Shown: positions 1-5,836, numbered from the stretch's first letter. The stretch is 16,880 nucleotides of DNA from Bacteroidales bacterium (GCA_017543645.1 JAFYFR010000070.1:1-16880), one strand, 5' to 3'. Program-made: numbers and translations. The notes: generated by a model not told the origin, from the letters alone.

Positions 1-698
1 GGCTTGCTCACCCACAGAGTTTTGTCGGTGGAAGTGTCAATGGCCACAATGTAGGCATTCTGTCCGCCATCGAAACCATCAAGTCCCGAAATACTGAAAT
101 ATAATATTCCATCCTTCACCACAGCCCACATTACCGACTGACGGTCGATTTCGGAGCCGCGGTTTTTGGGCGGAAATGTCATATTAGATGTGTTGTAGAC
201 CTTTTTTACCTCTTTCGACGGGTCAACGAGCATAATCAAATGCGGATCTCTACCACGTTGCGAGATGTCTTTTTCAGATTTTCCCCACGGAAGCGGCTCG
301 GTTTTAGGCGCACGTCCGTAGATAGCCACAGGATAGTCGCCATCGTAGAAAACATCGTTGAGAGTCCAATCTCCGCTGTAAAACTCTGGCACAATATCAG
401 GAATGTGGTAATCCTTATCGTCCCAACCGAGAGTGGGATGTCCGATGATGTTGCCGAGTTTGAGTCCTGGCAGAGCGAGCGATTCGTAATCGTCCAAAGA
501 TTTTGAAAACGAGGTTTTTGCAAGGGTTACGGTCTTGCTTTTGCCAGCGGGAGCGGTGGCGAGAGTCTGCCCGTCGAAATTGGCAATCTCCACGGCGGAG
601 ATAGTGGTTTGATGTTCTACGCCGTTGAGCGTGTAGTTTTGCGCCTGAGCGCAAACTGTTGCCGCCATCAAAACGGCTGAGATTAATAGTTTTTTCAT
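1..698 (-). CDS. Exported PQQ/BamB-like protein, N-terminal part only
   Basis: Reading frame on the minus strand that opens with ATG at 698 and runs off the left edge, so only the first 232 residues are present. Residues 1-20 are a clear signal peptide (MKKLLISAVLMAATVCAQAQ) without a convincing lipobox, so a periplasmic or surface protein cleaved by signal peptidase I is expected. The rest is rich in short beta-strand segments such as 'VVKDGILYFSISGLDG' and 'AYIVAIDTSTDKTLWVSKP'; the last resembles the blade motif of PQQ-type propellers (BamB-like). The family call is inferred from that motif only, because the remaining blades lie outside the window. It is transcribed away from the NYN locus from its own promoter at 734-766. 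Function unknown; confidence is high that it is a gene, moderate for the fold. Confidence 0.8.
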   Translation of the reverse strand, partial: MKKLLISAVLMAATVCAQAQNYTLNGVEHQTTISAVEIANFDGQTLATAPAGKSKTVTLAKTSFSKSLDDYESLALPGLKLGNIIGHPTLGWDDKDYHIPDIVPEFYSGDWTLNDVFYDGDYPVAIYGRAPKTEPLPWGKSEKDISQRGRDPHLIMLVDPSKEVKKVYNTSNMTFPPKNRGSEIDRQSVMWAVVKDGILYFSISGLDGFDGGQNAYIVAIDTSTDKTLWVSK

Positions 699-733
699 TG
701 GTGTAAAGTTTTAAATTAATAATTACTGGATAG

Positions 734-766
734 CAAAGATAAGGAGAAAAATTTAAAAAAAACAAA
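734..766 (-). promoter_or_regulatory. Bacteroidetes-type promoter of the PQQ/BamB-like gene
   Basis: On the minus strand a perfect -7 box TATCTTTG (734-741) is preceded by TTTG (763-766) with a 21-nt spacer. It lies 36 nt upstream of the ATG at 698 and is back to back with the promoter of the RNA/NYN locus. Confidence 0.75.
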
Positions 767-770
767 AAAA

Positions 771-803
771 TTGCTGCCGTTTTGAAAAATATGTGTATAT
801 TTG
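771..803 (+). promoter_or_regulatory. Bacteroidetes-type promoter of the leader RNA / NYN locus
   Basis: The -7 box TATATTTG (796-803) matches TAnnTTTG, and TTG at 771-773 gives a 22-nt spacer. Transcription would begin near 810, just ahead of a strongly structured stretch, and about 97 nt before the NYN start codon. Confidence 0.7.
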
Positions 804-809
804 CAAACA

Positions 810-902
810 CGATTACGCTCTTGGCAAAGCACATCCGAAAGCGTACAACTAACAGCCGCTTATTCTTGATAATGGATGTGCCTACCCACGAGCATTTTTT
901 TT
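810..902 (+). ncRNA. Predicted structured small RNA or leader with terminator-like end
   Basis: Three nested stems can be drawn by eye. P1 is GCTCTTGG (817-824) with CCACGAGC (886-893), one mismatch. P2 is GCACATCC (829-836) with GGATGTGC (874-881), 8 perfect pairs. P3 is AAGCG (839-843) with CGCTT (857-861), closing a 13-nt loop. Two symmetric 4-nt strands (825-828 and 882-885) separate P1 from P2. Directly after P1 comes one A and then eight T's (895-902), the look of an intrinsic terminator. With the promoter at 771-803 this gives an RNA of about 93 nt. The NYN ATG at 907 follows the T run by only 4 nt, so the element is either a separate small RNA or an attenuator/riboswitch-like leader controlling that gene. 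I do not recognise it as a known Rfam class; it lacks the hammerhead core, the SRP tetraloop motif and 6S features. Confidence 0.55.
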
Positions 903-906
903 GATT

Positions 907-1598
907 ATGAATAAAAGAAACGATAATACTTTGCCGCCAGTTAAAATTGCGGTTCTGATTGACGGAGGCTTCTTCGTCAAACGGTTTAATGCATTATACA
1001 ACAAAAACCATACTATGGATGGTGCAACAGTTGCCGATTACCTATACACAATGGCTCTCAAACACGTTGGTAGCAATAATGTCCTGTACAGAATCTTCTA
1101 TTACGATTGTACTCCTCTCGCCAAAAAGGCTCATAATCCTTTAGCAAAACACAAGAATATAAATTTCGCACAGAACTTTTAGACGCACTTAAAAGGAAAA
1201 GAAAAGTGGCTTTGCGAATCGGAACATTAAAAGACAATCATAATTGGATGATTCATCCTGGACGTGTTAAGGACCTTCTATCAGGAAGAATAACCGTATC
1301 AGACATCAAAGAAGACGATGTTTATCTTGCGATTCAACAAAAAGGTATAGATATGAAAATCGGTGTTGACATTGCCACCCTTGCATTAAAAAGATTTGTA
1401 GATACAATTGTTTTGTTTTCAGGTGATTCTGATTTTGTTCCGGCTGCTAAACTTGCTCGCCGCGAAGGAATTGATTTTATTCTCGACCCGATGCAAGCCA
1501 ACGTAGAACCTCAACTATTTGAACACGTGGATGGTATCGCTTCAAAAAGCCCGTTTACCAAAACATCACTCGTAGCCAAATGCAAATCTGATTCTTAG
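907..1598 (+). pseudogene. NYN domain (LabA/DUF88-like) protein, frameshifted
   Basis: Two consecutive frames together encode one LabA-like NYN protein, a PIN-like RNase fold. The first (907-1182) carries the N-terminal strand with the catalytic-type Asp in 'VLIDGGFF' and a conserved 'YRIFYYDC' region. The second frame is open from about 1143 to 1598 and carries 'KVALRIG', 'QKGIDMKIGVDIATLA' and the acidic 'SGDSDFVPAAKLARREG' motif. The shift falls near 1137-1149 ('CCTTTAGCAAAAC'). After it the -1 frame reads straight into SKTQEYKFRTELL, so one base is missing or a slightly larger deletion occurred; homologues as I remember them have several more residues here. An A_AAA slip at 1146-1149 could in principle restore the frame, but the full slippery heptamer is absent. 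ATG at 907 is preferred over the TTG at 901, which sits in the T tract. Most likely a decaying gene or an assembly error. Confidence 0.75.
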
Positions 1599-1636
1599 TA
1601 TTTCGCAGATACAAATAGTAATTTAGAATAATTAGC

Positions 1637-1676
1637 AATATCAAAATGCATTTATTATGCGGCTGTATTTGATATT
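1637..1676. repeat. Inverted repeat between convergent genes
   Basis: AATATCAAA (1637-1645) pairs perfectly with TTTGATATT (1668-1676), and GCAT (1648-1651) with ATGC (1657-1660) inside it. It lies between the convergent NYN and DUF2442 genes and could act as a weak bidirectional terminator, although it has no long T run. Confidence 0.4.
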
Positions 1677-1715
1677 TATCATCAAAATATGTTGTGCAAT
1701 AATTCGAACAAAAAC

Positions 1716-2117
1716 TTATCCCTCCGCCGTCAAGGCTTTAACAATTTTTCCAAATCGTTCGGCAGAAGGTTTCTTGATTCCGTAAATATATTTCTGTAAC
1801 AGAGTTTTTTGAATTCCGGCACGAGAGGCAACAGTGTTTAAATCAACACCGGGATGTTGATTTATAATCAATGCCGTATCGTTATCATAATCAGGTTCTT
1901 CGGTTGCATAAAAACTATCAATAGAAATATCCTCATCAATATCAGGCCAATGAATATCGTCGGCATAAAGACCAATCTCGAAGCGCAAACGCTGAGCCTC
2001 CGATGCATCCATCAACAACGGAAACGCCTCCAACGGACGGCTTAAAACATTGTCTTTATCTGTTTTAATATAAATCCGTCCGGCTGCAAACCACACTTTT
2101 ATAATATGTTCGGTCAT
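1716..2117 (-). CDS. DUF2442 domain protein with C-terminal helix-turn-helix
   Basis: 133 residues. The N-terminal half (about 5-75) matches the DUF2442 pattern: a strand-rich start 'VWFAAGRIYIKT', then 'PLEAFPLLMDASEAQRLRFE', ending with the hallmark 'IHWPDIDEDISIDSFY'. The C-terminal part (about 85-130) looks like an XRE-type helix-turn-helix: 'GVDLNTVASRAGIQKTLLQKYI' followed by 'GIKKPSAERFGKIVKAL'. DUF2442 genes are often found next to DUF4160 genes in antitoxin-like pairs; here the upstream partner is instead a PD-(D/E)XK-like protein whose stop codon lies 6 nt before this start, so the two are almost certainly co-transcribed. A DNA-binding, self-regulating antitoxin-type role is an inference from this arrangement. 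No signal peptide or membrane segment. Confidence 0.8.
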   Translation of the reverse strand: MTEHIIKVWFAAGRIYIKTDKDNVLSRPLEAFPLLMDASEAQRLRFEIGLYADDIHWPDIDEDISIDSFYATEEPDYDNDTALIINQHPGVDLNTVASRAGIQKTLLQKYIYGIKKPSAERFGKIVKALTAEG

Positions 2118-2123
2118 TCGATA

Positions 2124-2576
2124 CTACATCAAAACCTGTTTAAATACAAACCGAACTCCTAATGATTCTATAATATCTTGGACCTCTTTAAGTGTTGCTG
2201 TATATTCTGACGGTGTACCCACAACAAGAACAATCAAATTATCTTTGTAACACCTCCTAGAATAATAAACAGCTTGTCCTATCATACGTTCATAAGAACT
2301 ACTATTACCCAAAATTTGCTTTGCAAGTTTAAGTTCAATACCACAACATTTACTATCAAATAAGTCTAAATCACATTTCAAACCAAAATAACCACCAACA
2401 CTATGCTGACGATGAACATTAGTATTGCCGTACTCTTCTCTTAATTGTTTTGCAATATAATATTCCACCTCGTCTTCTGCCTTACCATAATATTGATGTT
2501 TTTTGATAACCAATTTCTCGTGTATAAAAGAAATGATATCGTCAATAGACGGTATTGATTGCGGATTATCCTCCAT
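2124..2576 (-). CDS. PD-(D/E)XK nuclease-like small protein
   Basis: 150 residues, first gene of the pair with the DUF2442-HTH protein. The order of elements suits a restriction-endonuclease-like fold: a charged helix 'EDEVEYYIAKQLREEYG' (about 35-50), then strands with an acidic residue in 'KCDLDLF', then 'GIELKLAK' giving the E-x-K element, then a helix with a Gln in 'MIGQAVYYSR'. A final strand 'LIVLVVGTP' completes a compact alpha/beta core. The spacing Asp...Glu-x-Lys is what is expected of PD-(D/E)XK enzymes, but I assign the fold by eye and do not recognise a named family. It starts at ATG 2576 and has a good promoter at 2607-2636. A nuclease or nuclease-derived toxin role is an inference; an inactive binding domain is also possible. 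Confidence 0.75.
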   Translation of the reverse strand: MEDNPQSIPSIDDIISFIHEKLVIKKHQYYGKAEDEVEYYIAKQLREEYGNTNVHRQHSVGGYFGLKCDLDLFDSKCCGIELKLAKQILGNSSSYERMIGQAVYYSRRCYKDNLIVLVVGTPSEYTATLKEVQDIIESLGVRFVFKQVLM

Positions 2577-2606
2577 TGTCTTATTAATTTAAAAGATTCA
2601 TTTTGA

Positions 2607-2636
2607 CAAAGATAATAAAAATAATGAAATTAACAA
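2607..2636 (-). promoter_or_regulatory. Promoter of the PD-(D/E)XK / DUF2442 pair
   Basis: Minus-strand -7 TATCTTTG (2607-2614) with TTG (2634-2636) 19 nt upstream. It lies 31 nt before the ATG at 2576 and is divergent from the Panacea operon promoter. Confidence 0.7.
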
Positions 2637-2671
2637 TCAATACTAAATTAAAGTTTCAAAACAAAAAATAA

Positions 2672-2703
2672 TTTGCCATTTAAGTAAAAATAGATTATCT
2701 TTG
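2672..2703 (+). promoter_or_regulatory. Promoter of the Panacea toxin-antitoxin-like pair
   Basis: TTTG (2672-2675), a 20-nt spacer and -7 TATCTTTG (2696-2703) form a full-consensus Bacteroidetes promoter, 23 nt before the ATG at 2727. Confidence 0.75.
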
Positions 2704-2726
2704 TGTCATCATAAAAACATACAATT

Positions 2727-3308
2727 ATGAAGGATACAGCCAAAATAATTCAATCCCTTGCCTATATCGCTTGGAAGATAGACAAAAACGGTATGAACGA
2801 TATGAAAGCCTACAAATTGCTTTGGCTTGCCGACCGTTATCAGTTGCGGACGGCAGGCATAAGCGTTAGCGGTGACACATATTATGCTATGCCGCACGGA
2901 CTTGTACCTTCTGATGCAAAATGTATCCTCGAAGGTGAAAACACCAAATTGAACAACGATTACGATTATCAAAAAAAATACATAAAAACAATTGACAAAC
3001 ACCATTACGCAGTAATAGCAGAACCCGATACCGACCAATTTTCAGAATCAGATATTGCAGCATTAGATAAAGTTATTGCGACATTTGGCAATTTCAGTGC
3101 AAAAGACTTATCTGAACTTTCGCATAAATTTCCTGAATGGACTTATTATCAAGGTATGTTGGCCGATAAGGATTCCAAAAATTCGTATCGTGTAAACATT
3201 GATCACTTTTTTGAACCTTGTGATGAAAAATGCAACGGATTGTTTGAACAAAGCGCAGAACATCTTGCTCTTACCAAAGAATTATACCATCAATACAACC
3301 GAATCTAA
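2727..3308 (+). CDS. Panacea (SocA/DUF4065) domain antitoxin
   Basis: 193 residues. The Panacea domain covers roughly residues 8-130: the opening helix 'IIQSLAYIAWKI', then 'MNDMKAYKLLWLADRYQLR', 'GISVSGDTYYAMPHGLVPS' and a later helix 'SAKDLSELSHKFPEW'. The pattern 'KLLWLADR...G...GD.Y.AM.HGPVPS' is diagnostic for the SocA/DUF4065 family, which serves as a chaperone-like antitoxin partnered with many unrelated toxins in PanAT operons. Here the partner is the small gene starting 2 nt after this stop codon. The family match is seen in the sequence; the antitoxin role follows from family knowledge and gene order. Soluble, no signal peptide. The neighbouring accessory genes and the tRNA-like genes downstream suit a mobile defence or toxin-antitoxin region. 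Confidence 0.85.
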   Translation: MKDTAKIIQSLAYIAWKIDKNGMNDMKAYKLLWLADRYQLRTAGISVSGDTYYAMPHGLVPSDAKCILEGENTKLNNDYDYQKKYIKTIDKHHYAVIAEPDTDQFSESDIAALDKVIATFGNFSAKDLSELSHKFPEWTYYQGMLADKDSKNSYRVNIDHFFEPCDEKCNGLFEQSAEHLALTKELYHQYNRI

Positions 3309-3310
3309 CA

Positions 3311-3742
3311 ATGGAGTTACCGATTAATCTATATGGTGATGTCGTAACCGAAGGTGATTTATATTTTTTTGCTGCCGATTGTCCAATAGGTATTGCTGAT
3401 CATATTCATGTGTGTATCAAGCATAAAGATAGAATCCTGATGTTTACCGCTTGTTCTTCGCAAATTGACACAGCCATGCGATTAGCACAATTGAGAGGCT
3501 ATGACCTCAATATTTTTCCTGTTCTTGTACAAAACAACACCAACAAATTTCGTAAGCCGCACACTTATATTAATTGTAACAATGTTATCGAAATCACAAC
3601 AGCAGAATTTGGTGCACTCATAAATTCAGGAAAAATAAAACGTCTCGATGGCAAAATCAATGGTTCAGAATTACAACTGATTGCTAACGGAGTCAAAATA
3701 AGCCCCGATGTTCCGTTGAGAATCAAAAAAATGTTTATGTAA
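3311..3742 (+). CDS. Putative toxin partner of Panacea antitoxin, unrecognised family
   Basis: 143 residues, starting 2 nt after the Panacea stop, so translationally linked. I do not recognise the family. Visible features are a strand-rich N-terminus ('GDLYFFAADC', 'HIHVCIKHKDRILMFTACSS'), a middle helix 'QIDTAMRLAQLRGYD', a strand 'IFPVLVQNNTNKF', then a conserved-looking 'KPHTYINCNNVIEI' and a C-terminal helical tail. The early 'GDLYFF...HVCIK..D.I..FT' and later 'TYINCNNV' faintly recall the MazF/PemK SH3-like barrel, but the usual MazF 'RP' and catalytic residues are not evident, so this is only a suggestion. Toxin function is inferred from position after a Panacea gene. Cys residues are unusually frequent (three within about 30 residues near the N-terminus). 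No membrane segment. Confidence 0.75.
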   Translation: MELPINLYGDVVTEGDLYFFAADCPIGIADHIHVCIKHKDRILMFTACSSQIDTAMRLAQLRGYDLNIFPVLVQNNTNKFRKPHTYINCNNVIEITTAEFGALINSGKIKRLDGKINGSELQLIANGVKISPDVPLRIKKMFM

Positions 3743-3765
3743 TTATTCGTTATCAAAAAACATCG

Positions 3766-3838
3766 TGTGGGAAGCAAGATTCGAACTTGCGACTCCAACC
3801 TTAAGTAAGTTGCGCTCTTTCCCCTGAGCTATTCCCAC
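3766..3838 (-). tRNA. tRNA-like gene, anticodon-position CTT (Lys?), abnormal loop
   Basis: A 73-nt cloverleaf on the minus strand. The acceptor is GTGGGAA/TTCCCAC (7 perfect pairs), the D arm GCTC-AGGGGAAA-GAGC, the T arm GCAAG-TTCGAAT-CTTGC (perfect), and the discriminator is A; CCA is not encoded. The anticodon arm is CAACT/GGTTG with loop TACTTAA. Standard numbering puts CTT (Lys) at 34-36, but position 33 is A instead of the nearly universal U. It follows tRNA-like gene 3854-3980 after 15 nt and shares much of its acceptor and T arm, so the two look like diverged duplicates sharing one transcript. It may be a variant tRNA, a non-decoding tRNA-like RNA, or a decaying copy. Confidence 0.7.
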
Positions 3839-3853
3839 AAGGATAAAAAAAAG

Positions 3854-3980
3854 AGCGGGAAACAAGATTCGAACTCGTGTCTCCACACTTACTACTTATA
3901 TGATGCGTGTTTATCAAAATAAATAATAAGTGTGGGCTCTAACCATTGGCAGAAAAACTCTGCCACTAAGCTATTCCCGC
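3854..3980 (-). tRNA. Interrupted tRNA-Gly-like gene with extra hairpins
   Basis: Minus strand, 127 nt. The ends are those of a tRNA-Gly: acceptor GCGGGAA/TTCCCGC (7 pairs), T8-A9, GCTT-AGTGG opening of the D arm, T arm ACGAG-TTCGAAT-CTTGT and discriminator T; CCA is not encoded. The interior is abnormal. After AGTGG comes GGCAGA-GTTTT-TCTGCC-like hairpin sequence (3947-3963), then a second D-arm-like AGAGC (3936-3940), then a 53-nt hairpin (3883-3935) where an anticodon or variable arm should be. The string CTGCCAA (3946-3952), identical to a Gly GCC anticodon loop, is present but not flanked by a regular 5-bp stem. So either the anticodon arm is disrupted and a giant variable arm has been added, or the gene is a tRNA-derived non-decoding RNA. 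A promoter -7 box sits 12 nt upstream. Confidence 0.6.
3883..3935. repeat. 53-nt imperfect inverted repeat inside the tRNA-Gly-like gene
   Basis: Nine perfect terminal pairs, CCACACTTA (3883-3891) with TAAGTGTGG (3927-3935), continue as a mostly paired AT-rich stem with several G-U pairs to a loop near 3905-3912. It replaces the normal anticodon/variable region of the tRNA-like gene. Confidence 0.7.
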
Positions 3981-3991
3981 AGATTGGTGCG

Positions 3992-3999
3992 CAAAAATA
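3992..3999 (-). promoter_or_regulatory. -7 box upstream of the tRNA-like genes
   Basis: TATTTTTG on the minus strand fits TAnnTTTG and would start transcription about 5 nt before the 5' end of the tRNA-Gly-like gene. A well-spaced -33 element is not clear, so this is a partial match. Confidence 0.5.
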
Positions 4000-4082
4000 C
4001 ACATTTTTTGTTATTCCGCACTAAAAAAACAAAAAAAGTAATATCGCAGATTCAACCCGCAAGTGCAATATTAAAGAATCTA

Positions 4083-4991
4083 TTATTCCCTCAACCTCAA
4101 TTTTTCGGCTATCTGCTCTTCTACGTAGTGTTTATAATCTTGTGGTTCTATTTTGTCCACAATCTCTTGGATAAATGCCTCGATGAGAAGGTTTTGCGCG
4201 GTGGGTTCGGATATTCCACGGCTACGCATATAAAATAGTGCCTCCTTGTCTAACATGCCTGTGGTGCTGCCGTGCGAGCATTTCACGTCGTCGGCGTAAA
4301 TCTCCAACTGCGGTTTGCTGAGCGCGTGGGCGTTTTCAGAAAGCAATATGTTGTTGTTTACTTGGAAAGTTTCGGTTTTTTGCGAATCCTGAGCCACTTT
4401 TATCAGTCCGTAAAAGTCGCTTACGCCGTTGCCGTCCACCACAGCGCGGACTATCTGACGCGATGTGCTGCGCGGAACATTGTGATTGATAACAGATTTA
4501 AAACCAAACGATTCGCCTTGCCAAGGCATAAGGATAGCTGGCGAATCAAAGGTGGAGTTTTCGCCGTTGATATCTACATTGAGATTGGTATTGATTGATT
4601 TTCCGGTAATTACAGCGTTTGAAAACATCACATTGGTGTCGCTTCCAATTTTGAAACTGATGTTGTGGTTGACAGCGGAACCGCTTGTGCCGGCACAAAA
4701 AACATAAAGCGAAAGTTTGCTATTGTTGCCAATAACTATTTTGGTGTCAATGTCTTGGGTAATATCGTCGTCGTTGCCAAAAAGAATAATGTATATAAAC
4801 TCCGAATCGGAATTGTCGCCGAGAATAAGCGAGTTTTTGCGGCTGATGCTTTGTGCGGTTAGGCTGAGGAAAACGCGCCTCACACCGTCGTTGTTGCCGG
4901 CTGTAAAATTAAAATTATCGGGCGAAACCTGTGTTATCACGTGGTCTGAAAACCTGGCAAAGTCCGATTGTGTAAGTCCAAAATTCATCAT
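4083..4991 (-). CDS. sufD: SufD, Fe-S cluster assembly scaffold subunit
   Basis: About 302 residues. It belongs to the SufB/SufD beta-helix family that, with SufB and the ATPase SufC, builds and delivers iron-sulfur clusters in the cytoplasm. The family signature near the C-terminus is plain: 'KPQLEIYADDVKCSHGST' with the invariant Cys-Ser-His, then 'DKEALFYMRSRGI' and a helical tail. Repeated short strands with Asn and Asp fill the middle, as expected for a beta-helix, for example 'NSKLSLYVFCAG' and 'INTNLNVDINGENS'. The first in-frame codon is a TTG at 4997; I take ATG 4991 (4988 is the alternative, giving MNFG). It is the second gene of a sufC-sufD operon, separated from the sufC stop by only a few nt. 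It is shorter than many SufD proteins (about 400 or more residues) because the N-terminal region is reduced, as is usual in Bacteroidetes. Confidence 0.92.
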   Translation of the reverse strand: MMNFGLTQSDFARFSDHVITQVSPDNFNFTAGNNDGVRRVFLSLTAQSISRKNSLILGDNSDSEFIYIILFGNDDDITQDIDTKIVIGNNSKLSLYVFCAGTSGSAVNHNISFKIGSDTNVMFSNAVITGKSINTNLNVDINGENSTFDSPAILMPWQGESFGFKSVINHNVPRSTSRQIVRAVVDGNGVSDFYGLIKVAQDSQKTETFQVNNNILLSENAHALSKPQLEIYADDVKCSHGSTTGMLDKEALFYMRSRGISEPTAQNLLIEAFIQEIVDKIEPQDYKHYVEEQIAEKLRLRE

Positions 4992-4997
4992 AATCAA

Positions 4998-5759
4998 TTA
5001 TTTATATTGTTCGTCAGCCTGTTTTTTCAGCTCGTCGTAACCAGTTTTTTCAAGTTCGAGAGCAAGATTTTTGTCGCCGGTTTTGATAATGCGTCCGTTG
5101 TATAGCACGTGCACCACATCGGGAGTGATATAATCCAAAAGACGCTGATAATGAGTGATTATGATAAATGCGTTGTCAGAATTTTTCAACTTGTTTACGC
5201 CGTTTGCCACTATGCGGAGGGCGTCGATGTCGAGACCTGAGTCGGTTTCGTCCAAAACAGCCACTTTTGGATTGAGCACAGCCATCTGAAAAACTTCTAA
5301 TTTCTTTTTCTCACCGCCCGAAAATCCTTGGTTTACAGAGCGTCCGTCGAGTTTTTTGTCGAGCTCCACAAGTTCTTTCTTCTCTTTTATGAGTTTGAGA
5401 AATTCGGGAGCAGGCATAGGTTCAAGTCCGTGATAATGACGCTGTTCGTTAACTGCCGCTTTCATAAAGTTGTTGATGCTTACGCCGGGAATCTCCACGG
5501 GGTATTGGAAAGCGAGGAAAACACCCTCAGCGGCGCGTTCTTCGGGTTTGAGTTTTAGGAGGTCTTTGCCATCAAGCGTGATTTCGCCCTCGGTAACGGT
5601 GAAAAGTTCGTTGCCCGCAAGTACCGAAGCCAAAGTGCTTTTGCCCGAACCGTTGGGACCCATAATGGCGTAAACCTTGCCTTTCTCTATATTAAGATTA
5701 ATGCCTTTGAGAATCTCCTTCCCGTCGATTGAGGCACGTAAGTTTTTGATTTCTAACAT
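4998..5759 (-). CDS. sufC: SufC, Fe-S cluster assembly ATPase
   Basis: 253 residues from ATG 5759 (MLEIKNL). The upstream in-frame ATG at 5792 would add 11 residues unlike the family, and it overlaps the promoter. All ABC ATPase motifs are visible: Walker A 'GPNGSGKST', Q-loop 'AFQYPVEIPGV', signature 'FSGGEKKKLE', Walker B and D-loop 'VAVLDETDSGLDIDALR', and switch His in 'IIITHYQRLL'. 'QYP.EIPGV' and 'DETDSGLDIDAL' are specific to SufC. It energises the SufBCD scaffold. First gene of the operon with sufD; sufB is not adjacent, since the next gene on the other side (siaB-like) is divergent. Confidence 0.96.
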   Translation of the reverse strand: MLEIKNLRASIDGKEILKGINLNIEKGKVYAIMGPNGSGKSTLASVLAGNELFTVTEGEITLDGKDLLKLKPEERAAEGVFLAFQYPVEIPGVSINNFMKAAVNEQRHYHGLEPMPAPEFLKLIKEKKELVELDKKLDGRSVNQGFSGGEKKKLEVFQMAVLNPKVAVLDETDSGLDIDALRIVANGVNKLKNSDNAFIIITHYQRLLDYITPDVVHVLYNGRIIKTGDKNLALELEKTGYDELKKQADEQYK

Positions 5760-5789
5760 TTGTTTTGTCGTTGGTAAAATATTATGCCG

Positions 5790-5821
5790 CAAAGATAAGC
5801 ATTTTTATTTTTTTACACAAA
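5790..5821 (-). promoter_or_regulatory. Promoter of sufCD
   Basis: Minus-strand -7 TATCTTTG (5790-5797) and TTTG (5818-5821) with a 20-nt spacer, about 31 nt before the chosen sufC ATG. This rules out the longer sufC start at 5792. Confidence 0.75.
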
Positions 5822-5836
5822 AAATGTGTCTGCCTA

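Noticed and set aside
415..834. Minus-strand 139-codon frame over the intergenic region
   Set aside because: It overlaps the signal-peptide start of the exported protein in another frame and reads through both divergent promoters and the structured RNA.
810..902. Known ribozyme (hammerhead) or SRP/6S RNA
   Set aside because: No CUGANGA core, no GGAA-type SRP tip sequence, and too short for 6S RNA; only a lone GAAA occurs.
901..906. TTG at 901 as start of the NYN gene
   Set aside because: It overlaps the terminator-like T tract; ATG at 907 fits the protein family start.
3854..3980. Group I or other self-splicing intron in the tRNA-like gene
   Set aside because: The insertion is about 50 nt of simple hairpin, far too short and without intron core motifs.
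5760..5792. Longer SufC start at 5792
   Set aside because: The extra residues are not family-like and the -7 promoter box (5790-5797) overlaps that codon, so it would not be transcribed.
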